The notes: generated from the letters alone by a model not told the origin. 15,368 nucleotides of DNA from Candidatus Bathyarchaeota archaeon (GCA_007050885.1 SMYQ01000064.1:1-15368); one strand, 5' to 3'. Shown: positions 1 through 6,499, counted from the stretch's first letter. Numbers and translations are program-made.

Positions 1-123
1 GAGCCATTCTCAAGAAGCTTAGCTAGAATTCCTGGATTAGGACATTTCTTCGTCCACTATGGATACGAGAATGCAGTAAAATCTTGGAAAAAGAAAACGA
101 AAGAAACTCAAATCAAAGTATGA
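1..123 (+). CDS. 3' end of an unidentified protein gene (partial)
   Basis: The first frame is open from the window edge to a TGA at 121-123 and encodes the last 40 residues of a protein. It contains RIPGLGHFFVHYGYENA followed by a very basic tail rich in Lys. The composition looks like real coding sequence: aromatic and Gly-rich, then a charged C-terminus. The protein start lies outside the window and I do not recognise the family. No hairpin terminator is obvious just after the stop. Confidence 0.45.
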   Translation, partial: EPFSRSLARIPGLGHFFVHYGYENAVKSWKKKTKETQIKV

Positions 124-182
124 TGTACGTGTAGCGCTCGCTATTGACACATACAAAAAATTCGTGAATATTAATAATTCAA

Positions 183-200
183 ACATATACACTTATATGT
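183..200 (+). promoter_or_regulatory. Perfect 7-4-7 inverted repeat containing a TATA-like element
   Basis: ACATATA-cact-TATATGT is a perfect 7-bp inverted repeat with a 4-nt spacer. Its right arm contains a TATA-like TTATATG. Transcription about 25 bp downstream would begin near 220-225 and leave a leader of about 60 nt before the 45-aa zinc protein at 287. A palindrome on the TATA element could be a repressor site, or chance in AT-rich DNA. Confidence 0.35.
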
Positions 201-286
201 GACACTAACAGAACTACGCGGCAGTATACATGATTCTACTTCTCAGTATTATCATCTGTATAACTAGTTTCGAAGGAGTGAGAATA

Positions 287-424
287 ATGGGTTTTGGATC
301 TAGGCCTATGCACAAGATAACATGTGCCGACTGTGGTAAAGAAGCAGAAGTACCTTTTGTACCACAAGAAGGTAGACCAGTCTACTGTAGAGACTGCTAT
401 CAAAAACATAGGACTAACAGGTAG
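287..424 (+). CDS. Very small CxxC/CxxC zinc-ribbon-type protein (45 aa)
   Basis: The 45-residue protein starts MGFGSRPMHKITCADCG and carries two CxxC pairs, Cys13/Cys16 and Cys34/Cys37, separated by 17 residues. This is the pattern of the small single-zinc 'CxxC-CxxC' proteins that are common in archaea and some bacteria and have no settled function. They may bind nucleic acid or partner proteins, but nothing here shows which. The frame stays open back to 230. I chose the ATG at 287 because a strong Shine-Dalgarno AAGGAGTGA (273-281) lies 5 nt upstream and because family members begin at this point. A hairpin terminator follows directly, so it is probably a single-gene transcript. Confidence 0.8.
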   Translation: MGFGSRPMHKITCADCGKEAEVPFVPQEGRPVYCRDCYQKHRTNR

Positions 425-438
425 TATTACCACACGAC

Positions 439-480
439 AACTAACGTTTTAAAAAACGTTTAGTTTTTCCCTTTTTTTCT
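439..480 (+). terminator. Hairpin plus T-tract terminator
   Basis: AACTAACGTTTT pairs with AAAACGTTTAGTT, with one bulged T. It is followed by TTTTTCCCTTTTTTTCTT. The element begins 15 nt after the stop of the 45-aa zinc protein. The T-rich tail alone would end transcription in archaea. Confidence 0.75.
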
Positions 481-499
481 TAATAATCTATAGTTTATT

Positions 500-583
500 C
501 AAAAATAGCATTTTAATCCAAAAATAGCCTCTGGACAAGCTTGGTGGGTGACACCATTATCCAGTTATGAGCTGATCGCATAA
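500..583 (+). promoter_or_regulatory. Direct repeat and two short hairpins upstream of the 46-aa gene
   Basis: CAAAAATAGC occurs twice at a 19-bp period (500-509 and 519-528). Two possible stem-loops follow: CTGGA (531-535) with TCCAG (560-564), enclosing GGT/ACC, then TTATG (565-569) with CATAA (579-583). A TATA-like CTATAGTTTATTC lies around 488-500, so the hairpins could sit in a leader of about 100 nt before the gene at 622. I see no tRNA, known riboswitch or convincing C/D-box set. Function is unknown. Confidence 0.3.
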
Positions 584-621
584 TCTTATTACCTGAGAAC
601 ATAATGTATTAGTGATCAATT

Positions 622-762
622 ATGACAGCTTGGAAGAAACGTCGATGTGCATCCTGCAATAGAACATTCAATAAAATGACAGATGAAGTCTGGAAGAATG
701 TAGAACGTACCCATAAACGTTCTATCGGACATAAAAAATGTCTGAAACGCAAGTCTCGATGA
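622..762 (+). CDS. Very small Lys/Arg-rich zinc-finger-like protein (46 aa)
   Basis: An ATG at 622 opens 46 codons ending at TGA 760-762. The product begins MTAWKKRRCASCNRTFNKM and is strongly basic. Cys9 and Cys12 form a CxxC. His31, His37 and Cys40 follow, giving a plausible CxxC...H...H/C zinc knuckle with a basic tail ending KRKSR. The layout resembles small archaeal zinc fingers that probably bind nucleic acid. GTGATC (612-617), complementary to the 16S rRNA tail, is 4 nt upstream of the ATG. The gene lies 197 nt after the zinc-ribbon gene and is followed by a T-tract. The ordered Cys/His residues and the RBS make it credible, though it was judged by eye. Confidence 0.6.
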   Translation: MTAWKKRRCASCNRTFNKMTDEVWKNVERTHKRSIGHKKCLKRKSR

Positions 763-784
763 AAACGTGCACTCACACTATCAA

Positions 785-803
785 CATTTCTATTCTTTTT
801 TTT
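785..803 (+). terminator. T-tract terminator after the 46-aa gene
   Basis: CATTTCTATTCTTTTTTTT ends in eight T residues about 34 nt after the stop at 762, with no strong hairpin. Archaeal RNA polymerase can terminate at such pyrimidine or T runs. It lies between convergent genes, the other one ending at 848. Confidence 0.4.
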
Positions 804-847
804 AATCTACTCTACAAGTTTAGTCTATTAAATTGGAATATTATAAA

Positions 848-1954
848 TCATATGAGTTTTCCCCAAGTGTGTTCAAAGTTACTAACACCCTCTCCAAGAT
901 CACTCTTTTCAACTTTCAAGGATCCATCATGTGTCTTAAAGGAAAAATCTACAACTTCTGCCGGATATTCGTTGTAATAAAGAATTGATTTCATTCCCCA
1001 CCGCTTAGGCTGCTGGAACCTCCAATAAGCTCTAGCGTAGGCTTTCAGTCGAAAATGGATCTCCTTTTCTTCATCTCTACCTTTTACATCAAATATTGGA
1101 AGCCCATTCTCTACCATGTGTTTTATTTTGACTTTTTTAGATTTAAATTGATATTCGGTATCCGTTTCCTTATTGTAGAAACGGATGTTTTTATACAGAC
1201 TGATATCGCCCCAATCCAATAATGATGTAGGGTTTTCCTTGGTCCTGAATATCTGTGGACCTATGAAGGGATTGGAGTAGCTAGTAAAACTTCCATTGGC
1301 CCATTGTACAATTCCCCAATACCAAGGAGCACCTGGAGCGTTTACTGTGACTCTCTGATGATAGGCTGAGCCTTCAACCTTAGTTCCATGAATTTCCCCT
1401 TTCATTTTCATACCATAGATTTGCAGGATATTATGACTGTATTTCTTTGTGTAAGTGCTCTCCCTGAACCTATGTTCCTGTAGATAATTGTTCCAGGGTG
1501 TCATCTCGAAATGGAAATCATTCTTGTGATCTTTGAGGTTTACTATGTACTTATCTGGGTTCCCATAGAAACGATAATCTGTGTCTTCTTTGATAGGTTG
1601 AAGTTCTCCAGTATTACCTTCATGACTTACCTGAAAATTCATCTCCTCCAGCAGCAAGGGATCATACATCTTTTGATTGTCATACCACCAAGCAGCGGTC
1701 ATACCATTAAATTTCAACATTTGACCTTCCCACGTAGGCAATTGTTTTACAGACCATTGCCTATCCATTATCTTGATGTCCTTCGTATACTTAGTTGACC
1801 ATAGGATCATCAATTGTTTGGTTTTAGTAGGTTTATCTGGATCCCTAACAAAAAATAGCCACCACCACCAATACCATGTCAAATTTGGAATCATATTGTC
1901 AGTTTTGAGAACCCACATATTTTTGTATGGTTTATCCTCATCAGAGGTCATCAT
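848..1954 (-). CDS. Trp-rich conserved-type archaeal protein, possibly CrtC/AttH (lipocalin-like) fold
   Basis: The protein has 368 residues, no signal peptide and no clear membrane helix. It is unusually rich in Trp and Tyr. Landmarks are TWYWWWWLFFVRDPDKP (26-42), LMILWSTK (48-55), GMTAAWWYDN (84-93), MTPWNN (151-156), and NAPGAPWYWG (205-214) followed by a further aromatic stretch. The repeated beta-strand-like aromatic segments resemble the hydroxyneurosporene synthase (CrtC)/AttH lipocalin-like superfamily, where a barrel binds a lipid or isoprenoid. That match is from memory and is tentative. No catalytic residue can be named. The start is one of two adjacent ATGs (1954 or 1951), with GTGATG upstream on the minus strand. 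It converges with the 46-aa gene and lies 142 nt downstream of a small membrane-type gene on the same strand. The specific function is unknown. Confidence 0.7.
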   Translation of the reverse strand: MMTSDEDKPYKNMWVLKTDNMIPNLTWYWWWWLFFVRDPDKPTKTKQLMILWSTKYTKDIKIMDRQWSVKQLPTWEGQMLKFNGMTAAWWYDNQKMYDPLLLEEMNFQVSHEGNTGELQPIKEDTDYRFYGNPDKYIVNLKDHKNDFHFEMTPWNNYLQEHRFRESTYTKKYSHNILQIYGMKMKGEIHGTKVEGSAYHQRVTVNAPGAPWYWGIVQWANGSFTSYSNPFIGPQIFRTKENPTSLLDWGDISLYKNIRFYNKETDTEYQFKSKKVKIKHMVENGLPIFDVKGRDEEKEIHFRLKAYARAYWRFQQPKRWGMKSILYYNEYPAEVVDFSFKTHDGSLKVEKSDLGEGVSNFEHTWGKLI

Positions 1955-2096
1955 GAAGCATCACTTGTAAGAGCTCTACACTAACATATGTTCCACTTTA
2001 GGTTATTAACAACTTTCTGACAGGTTCATAATTGTGCTGCGCTAGTTTGTTCTAGCATTAAGAATCAGCAACATGGATGTTAAAAATGAGTGACTA

Positions 2097-2252
2097 TTAC
2101 CTATTCTTCTTTGTGAAAAGAAAAACCCATCCGGCCAAGAATGCCACAACATTTGGCGCTATAAGACTACCGTAAATCATACATGTAGAGATCAAACTCA
2201 GCAATTTCGAAAACGTAGGATTTGCTTGTAGTCCCAGAATTCTATTCATCAT
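2097..2252 (-). CDS. Small hydrophobic protein (51 aa), candidate membrane protein
   Basis: On the minus strand, ATG at 2252 (or the next codon, 2249) opens 51 codons to TAA at 2097. The product starts MMNRILGLQANPTFSKL. From about residue 17 to 47 it is almost wholly uncharged, with a Pro-Asn kink near 33-34, and it ends in the basic cap TKKNR. This fits one long or two short membrane segments. GTGA (2257-2260 on the minus strand) sits 4 nt before the ATG as a weak ribosome site. It occupies the otherwise empty 420-bp gap between two minus-strand genes. Short length and lack of a known family keep confidence modest. Confidence 0.4.
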   Translation of the reverse strand: MMNRILGLQANPTFSKLLSLISTCMIYGSLIAPNVVAFLAGWVFLFTKKNR

Positions 2253-2374
2253 TTTTCACGTTTATCTTATAGTCATAAATTATTGATTGATAGTCTGTTC
2301 ATATATCGCTGCAGTGAAAAGCATACTTCCTTAAAGCTGTTACTAATGTGTGTCAATAAAACATGTTTTTTTAT

Positions 2375-3442
2375 TTAGGTAGCGATTTTGATGTAGTCAG
2401 TTCCTTCTCCTTCAAATGATCCTATCACTATCCTATGACATATAGTTCCATCATGTAGATTTTCAACGCTTTCTAATTTACCACGAATTAGAATTTTTTC
2501 CCCATCAAAGGCTATGTCACCATAATCTCTATCATAACTGATGACCTCTTTTACATCATTAAACTGCCCATTCTTATCGATTTTCACATCTGCTATGAGA
2601 TATTTTGCAGGAACAAATATGCTCTCTGAAGCATCAGTCACTGTTGCTTCACCTTCTACTATCCCAAGAGATTCACACCTATATTTTCCATATATCTCTT
2701 GAATATCATTAGATGCAAAAACTGGATTTACTGAGAAAGGAGTTCCATCTATTACTCCACGATTCCATTTTCGATCATAAAATAGTCTGAGCTGCATATC
2801 ATTCATTAAACTAAGTCTTTTTTGTCTGGAAGGAGTCGGTACTTCATCTTTGGGAAAAGCCTCAATTTTAGACCCCCCTAAACGAATAAGGCTTAAAAGT
2901 GCTTCTCTCACTTTCCAACCATTTTTCTTCCCATAAATAATGAGATCAATATCTGAGAAGCTTATTTGATGTAGACCAATTAGTATTGAACCAGATATCC
3001 CAAAATTTTGAAAATTTACACCACTTTCTTCAGATAGAATTGTGGCAATATCAATTGTCTTTCTTTGGAGGAGATCCAAATCTGAAGAATTAATCAATTC
3101 ATCTAATTTCTTTTCAGGCTTATGATGAATTAGGATCAATTCTTTTGGAACAGCACTAAAAGAGATGTTTAGTAATTCATCTTTGTGCAAATATTTTGGC
3201 CAATTTCTTTGGAGTATCTTTAATGTTTCTTTAAGATGTGGGATATCATAAAATTTTATAGCTCTCTCATAACTAGTGCCTGAGCGAGTCCATTTTCCGT
3301 CAGAACCGGGGTAATATTTCAGATATGCAAGGATTTTTTCATTTGGATGAACATAACCTACGACAGTAAAAAATAGGCTGTCATTTGTTTCTATGAAATC
3401 TCTATCTCTAAAATCATTACGAGTGATAGTACTCACGTCCAT
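2375..3442 (-). CDS. Predicted archaeal nucleotidyltransferase (COG1665-like)
   Basis: The protein has 355 residues. The centre carries a polymerase-beta-type nucleotidyltransferase signature: GISGSILIG (148-156), then eleven residues after the Gly-Ser pair, then SDIDLIIYG (163-171). Asp164 and Asp166 are the likely metal-binding pair. N-terminal sequence such as FFTVVGYVHPNEKILAYLKY (24-43) and the C-terminal region with PAKYLIADVKI fit an archaeal family annotated only as predicted nucleotidyltransferase. The substrate is unknown. The ATG at 3442 has no clear Shine-Dalgarno. A TATA-like element about 50 bp upstream and a perfect palindrome at 3466-3483 sit in its promoter. It is divergent from the CitG-like gene across 262 bp. 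Confidence 0.7.
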   Translation of the reverse strand: MDVSTITRNDFRDRDFIETNDSLFFTVVGYVHPNEKILAYLKYYPGSDGKWTRSGTSYERAIKFYDIPHLKETLKILQRNWPKYLHKDELLNISFSAVPKELILIHHKPEKKLDELINSSDLDLLQRKTIDIATILSEESGVNFQNFGISGSILIGLHQISFSDIDLIIYGKKNGWKVREALLSLIRLGGSKIEAFPKDEVPTPSRQKRLSLMNDMQLRLFYDRKWNRGVIDGTPFSVNPVFASNDIQEIYGKYRCESLGIVEGEATVTDASESIFVPAKYLIADVKIDKNGQFNDVKEVISYDRDYGDIAFDGEKILIRGKLESVENLHDGTICHRIVIGSFEGEGTDYIKIAT

Positions 3443-3465
3443 GCATTTTTTAGTTATGCCCGATT

Positions 3466-3502
3466 ACTTGTCTTTCGACAAGTCTTTACATAAAAATGAA
3501 TG
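3466..3502 (-). promoter_or_regulatory. Promoter with 7-4-7 palindrome for the nucleotidyltransferase gene
   Basis: ACTTGTC-tttc-GACAAGT (3466-3483) is a perfect 7-bp inverted repeat. On the minus strand it lies just downstream of the TATA-like TTTTTATGTA (about 3488-3498). The expected transcription start, about 25 bp from the TATA, falls in the palindrome near 3468. This is the usual place for an archaeal repressor site. As RNA it would be an unusually short hairpin close to the 5' end. Confidence 0.4.
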
Positions 3503-3550
3503 CTCAGAATTATGGAACAATACTACTAAACTGTAAACATAAACTAGTAA

Positions 3551-3581
3551 ATTAAAAGAATTAAAAGTTCGTTTCTTTTAA
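3551..3581. repeat. Short tandem and inverted repeats in the divergent intergenic region
   Basis: ATTAAAAGA (3551-3559) is followed directly by ATTAAAAGT (3560-3568). The second copy's TTAAAAG (3561-3567) forms a 7-bp inverted repeat with CTTTTAA (3575-3581) across 7 nt. The DNA is very AT-rich, so chance is possible. The position midway between two divergent promoters is compatible with a shared regulator site. Confidence 0.25.
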
Positions 3582-3654
3582 CATACACGCATTTATCACA
3601 TGTTTATTTTAAAATCCTTATTTTGAACCTACAATTCTAATGAGATTATGTCAA

Positions 3655-3665
3655 GGATTATATTG
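3655..3665 (+). promoter_or_regulatory. TATA-like element for the CitG-like gene
   Basis: GGATTATATTG lies about 45 bp before the ATG at 3705. Transcription about 25 bp downstream would start near 3685 and leave a leader of about 20 nt. No good Shine-Dalgarno precedes the ATG; only TGATCA at 3688-3693 is present. Confidence 0.35.
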
Positions 3666-3704
3666 ACAAAACTAAAGGATAACATATGCTGATCAAGATA
3701 AATC

Positions 3705-4658
3705 ATGGATATTAACTCTAAGAACATTGTAGAATATGTCTCTGGCTGTTCGCAACTTGCATTGCTCTTGGAATCAAGTTCATACCCAAAACCTGGAAAT
3801 GTGCATCGAATAGCAGATTTTGAAGACACAAAATATGAACATTTTCTAGCCTCCTCGATAGCTGTAGGTCAGGCTATAAGAGAAGCAACCAAACAAGGTA
3901 TCCGAGTAGCATTGGGGGATATAGATTATGAACAAATTGAAATTGGCAGAATCATTTACGAGGCCACATCTTCTATGATGCAATGGCAGCATGGCGGAAA
4001 CACTATTCTTGGCTCCATACTCCTTTTGGTTCCAATTTCTGCCGCCGCAGGTTTAACTTGGGTAAAAAAATCTAACAATATGAAAAATTTAAGGAATTCA
4101 TTGATTAAAATAACCCATTCAACAACACCTGAGGATGCAGTATATGTCTATGATGCCATCAAATTATCTGATGCTGGAGGTTTAGGATCGTCAGATAGGT
4201 TTGATGTAACAAAAAAAAATTCTCGTCAGGAGATATTAAATTCATCAATTTCACTTTTTGAGATATTTCAGATATCTTCAGAGTATGATACGATTTCATC
4301 AGAATGGGTGAATGATTTTAAAATAACTTTTCAAATAGGCTATCCATATTTTCTCAGTCAAATAGAAAAATATCATGACTGTAATACTGCCATAGTACAT
4401 ACATTTCTTAAAATATTGTCAATGTTTCCCGATACACTAATTGCCAGAAAGACTGATTTAGTAAGAGCCCAAGAGATATCAACAGCTGCATCCAAAGCAT
4501 TAGAAGTTGGTGGAATGACTTCTGAATTGGGAAGGGAAAAACTTGCAGCTTTAGACATCAGACTTAGAACGCGAGATCATAGATTGAATCCTGGTACAAC
4601 AGCCGATCTTACTTGCTCATCATTAACTATTGCCACACTGAATGGGTACAGGCCCTAA
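3705..4658 (+). CDS. CitG-family (triphosphoribosyl-dephospho-CoA synthase-like) protein
   Basis: The protein has 317 residues and carries the CitG/MdcB family (PF01874, COG1767) landmarks in order: SSYPKPGNVHR (25-35), QHGGNTILGSILLL (95-108), DAGGLG (156-161), FPDTLIARK (241-249) and LNPGTTADLT (294-303). The bacterial enzyme moves the ribosyl-triphosphate part of ATP onto dephospho-CoA to make the citrate or malonate lyase prosthetic group. No lyase genes are present here, so that substrate is unlikely. Archaeal and methylotroph homologues have been linked to methanopterin biosynthesis, where a ribose phosphate is added by an alpha-glycosidic bond. That role fits the glutamate ligase and ACDS neighbours but is inference. 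The gene converges on the CofE-like gene with only 8 bp between the stops. Confidence 0.8.
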   Translation: MDINSKNIVEYVSGCSQLALLLESSSYPKPGNVHRIADFEDTKYEHFLASSIAVGQAIREATKQGIRVALGDIDYEQIEIGRIIYEATSSMMQWQHGGNTILGSILLLVPISAAAGLTWVKKSNNMKNLRNSLIKITHSTTPEDAVYVYDAIKLSDAGGLGSSDRFDVTKKNSRQEILNSSISLFEIFQISSEYDTISSEWVNDFKITFQIGYPYFLSQIEKYHDCNTAIVHTFLKILSMFPDTLIARKTDLVRAQEISTAASKALEVGGMTSELGREKLAALDIRLRTRDHRLNPGTTADLTCSSLTIATLNGYRP

Positions 4659-4666
4659 TTATCTCA

Positions 4667-5545
4667 TTATGCATGTGTACTAATTCGCATTATAACAACG
4701 GGATAGTGCGGTATACTCTCTAACATGTTCCAAGTTACTCCTGTTATATCAACTTTGAAACGTTCAGCAACGTCCCAAATCGTTCGACCTGCACCATCAC
4801 CGCGAGCTCTATTAGATAAAGCCGCTATGCGAAGAGCTTCTTCAGGATTCTTATCTTTTCTTGTAAAAGCTATTGGAGTTGAACGTGGTCTTAACTTGAA
4901 GAAACGCCCTAAGATAAACGCTATTACTCCAAAGCAATGAACGCCTTTTAAACAACTTTTTCTTGGCGATAAATGAAAACTAAAAAAACTATACGTCTTA
5001 TCTGAATCCGATATCATCACATCAACATTTCTATCTAAAATTTCTTCAATATATTGACGTATCTCCGATGCTATTATTTCCGGATCTACAAATGGAATAC
5101 AAGAATATGAATAAGGCAAGTTAGTAACATCAATTCCGCCCTCAGAACCATGGCGGAGTGATTGAAGAAACCCTGCATAATGTAAAGTCACTTGCTTATG
5201 CGAGGATCCCTCCTTGAATGGATACTGTTGTAATCTACTAATGTTGTCTTTACTCATCCTTGAAAATGGTGCTAGAATATGTCCCCACACTATGCGCATC
5301 CAAAAAATTGCTAAGAATTTGGCTAATAAAGAAGGTTTGTACTTAGATTCGTCACATATTCTGCCAGAAGCTGTTGCAATGGCTTTCTCTGAGATCACAA
5401 TAACATCATTATCATGTATTCGATCCTTGAGGAGTTTCTGTAGAGCTATTTTATAATCTATATTTGGCTTCCAATATCTTGAACTTGGAGCAATGGTTTG
5501 GTATTTCTTCAATTTGAGTCGTTCAACCTTGCTTGAATATTGCAA
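4667..5545 (-). CDS. Divergent CofE-like (F420-0:gamma-glutamyl ligase family) protein
   Basis: The protein has up to 292 residues. DVIVISEKAIATASGR (47-62) matches the DxxVxxxKxxxxxxGR start of the F420_ligase family (PF01996). RHGSEGGIDVTNLPYSY (131-147), ISDSDKTYS (178-186), GVIAFILGR (206-214) and a C-terminal block ALSNRARGDGAGRTIWD (242-258) fit an archaeal group related to, but distinct from, true CofE. CofE adds glutamates to F420-0 with GTP. The substrate here is unknown and could be F420 or a pterin. Residues 73-94 are strikingly hydrophobic and aromatic (FLAIFWMRIVWG), so surface or membrane contact is possible. The first possible start is TTG (5545) without a clear Shine-Dalgarno. 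TTG at 5512 has AAGGTTGA about 10 nt upstream and would remove 11 residues. It is flanked by oppositely oriented genes on both sides. Confidence 0.7.
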   Translation of the reverse strand: MQYSSKVERLKLKKYQTIAPSSRYWKPNIDYKIALQKLLKDRIHDNDVIVISEKAIATASGRICDESKYKPSLLAKFLAIFWMRIVWGHILAPFSRMSKDNISRLQQYPFKEGSSHKQVTLHYAGFLQSLRHGSEGGIDVTNLPYSYSCIPFVDPEIIASEIRQYIEEILDRNVDVMISDSDKTYSFFSFHLSPRKSCLKGVHCFGVIAFILGRFFKLRPRSTPIAFTRKDKNPEEALRIAALSNRARGDGAGRTIWDVAERFKVDITGVTWNMLESIPHYPVVIMRISTHA

Positions 5546-5589
5546 TGAATAGTCTAACTTACTGGTTTTTCAGATGATTGCAGATTAGA

Positions 5590-5597
5590 CTTATAGG
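5590..5597. promoter_or_regulatory. TATA-like element in the 84-bp divergent region
   Basis: CTTATAGG reads CCTATAAG on the other strand, so it could serve either direction. It lies about 35 bp before the ATP-grasp ATG (5630) and about 48 bp before the CofE-like TTG (5545). It is the only clear TATA-like element in this short gap. If used rightward, transcription would start near 5617-5620 and the ATP-grasp mRNA would be nearly leaderless. Confidence 0.3.
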
Positions 5598-5604
5598 AGT
5601 GTTG

Positions 5605-5676
5605 ATGAAGAAGATCATGGTCTACATTAATGAAAGTTGGGTTACTTACTCGAAACGAAAACGCTTGGTGCTCTAA
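5605..5676 (+). other. Possible 23-codon upstream ORF overlapping the ATP-grasp start
   Basis: An ATG at 5605 has a better ribosome site (AGGAGTG, 5595-5601) than the annotated gene start. It opens 23 codons, beginning MKKIMVYINES, that end at TAA 5674-5676. They run through the ATP-grasp start at 5630 in another frame. It could couple or limit translation of the downstream gene, or be chance if transcription starts later. Confidence 0.25.
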
Positions 5677-6499
5677 TAAGCTTAAAGAATCTTTCAAGAA
5701 AAAAGGGTTTGAAACATATTGTTTCACTTTCGAGGATCTTGTTGCACGCGTAGGTCTGAGCCCATCTGCAAGTTTTCAAAATTTAGATTTGAACAACCTT
5801 GATACATTATTAGTTAGACCAATAGGAAGAGGTTCCCTAGAGCAAATAATATTCCGATTAAATCTTTTACAGAGATTATCAAGATCACATTTGAAAGTGA
5901 TCAATAATCCATCGGCCATAGAGAAGGCTGCTGATAAATACAATACATTAGCGATAATGTCTGAATATGGGATTCGAGTTCCTCAAACAATAGTAACTGA
6001 AAACGTTAGAGAAGCCATGACTGCATTTACACAGTTTGGATCAGATGTCATAGTCAAACCAATCTTTGGATCTAGAGGAATAGGTGCGGCAAGAATATCT
6101 GACACTGATGTAGCAGAAAGGGTATTTAGAACTTTAAGATTCAACAAGCAAATCCTCTATGTTCAGGAGTATATAGAACATGGAACCTCAGATATTCGAG
6201 CGTTTGTAATAGGAAATAAAGTAGCAGCTACCATGAGAAGAAAAGGCAAATCTTGGAAGACTAATGTAAGCAAGGGTGCAAAACCAATTCACATTGAAAT
6301 ATCTGGTGATCTAGAACAGGTAGCAATAAAAGCTGCTAAATCGATTGGTTGTGAAATTGCAGGTGTTGATCTAATAGAAGGAGATCCACCTATAGTTTTA
6401 GAAATAAATTCTCAACCAGGTTGGAGAGGTTTACAATTGACAACTAGTATTTCGATATCAGATCTTATTGCAGAATATATATCATCCTGCCAAAAATAA
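5630..6499 (+). CDS. RimK/MptN-like ATP-grasp alpha-L-glutamate ligase
   Basis: The protein has 289 residues, a full-length archaeal RimK-type ATP-grasp enzyme (COG0189). It begins MKVGLLTRNENAWCS and has LVRPIGRGSLEQ (61-72), the ATP-binding IVKPIFGSRGIG (141-152), the hinge LYVQEYIEHG (176-185), DIRAFVIG (188-195) and the Mg-binding GVDLIEG (245-251) with VLEINSQPGW (256-265). Relatives include MptN, which adds glutamate to tetrahydromethanopterin to make sarcinapterin, and CofF, which caps F420 with alpha-glutamate. LysX and RimK are more distant. The ACDS context favours a pterin or F420 substrate, but sequence alone cannot decide. ATG 5630 fits family N-termini although it lacks its own Shine-Dalgarno. 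The next gene, a CooC-like ATPase, starts about 100 nt later behind its own promoter. Confidence 0.8.
   Translation: MKVGLLTRNENAWCSNKLKESFKKKGFETYCFTFEDLVARVGLSPSASFQNLDLNNLDTLLVRPIGRGSLEQIIFRLNLLQRLSRSHLKVINNPSAIEKAADKYNTLAIMSEYGIRVPQTIVTENVREAMTAFTQFGSDVIVKPIFGSRGIGAARISDTDVAERVFRTLRFNKQILYVQEYIEHGTSDIRAFVIGNKVAATMRRKGKSWKTNVSKGAKPIHIEISGDLEQVAIKAAKSIGCEIAGVDLIEGDPPIVLEINSQPGWRGLQLTTSISISDLIAEYISSCQK

Noticed and set aside
230..286. A 19-codon N-terminal extension of the small zinc protein
   Set aside because: The extension is hydrophobic and unlike family members. The strong Shine-Dalgarno at 273-281 lies inside it and points to ATG 287.
531..583. Possible tRNA or C/D-box sRNA
   Set aside because: There is no T-loop GTTCGA-type sequence or tRNA stem set, and no proper RTGATGA/CTGA box pairs at the right spacing.
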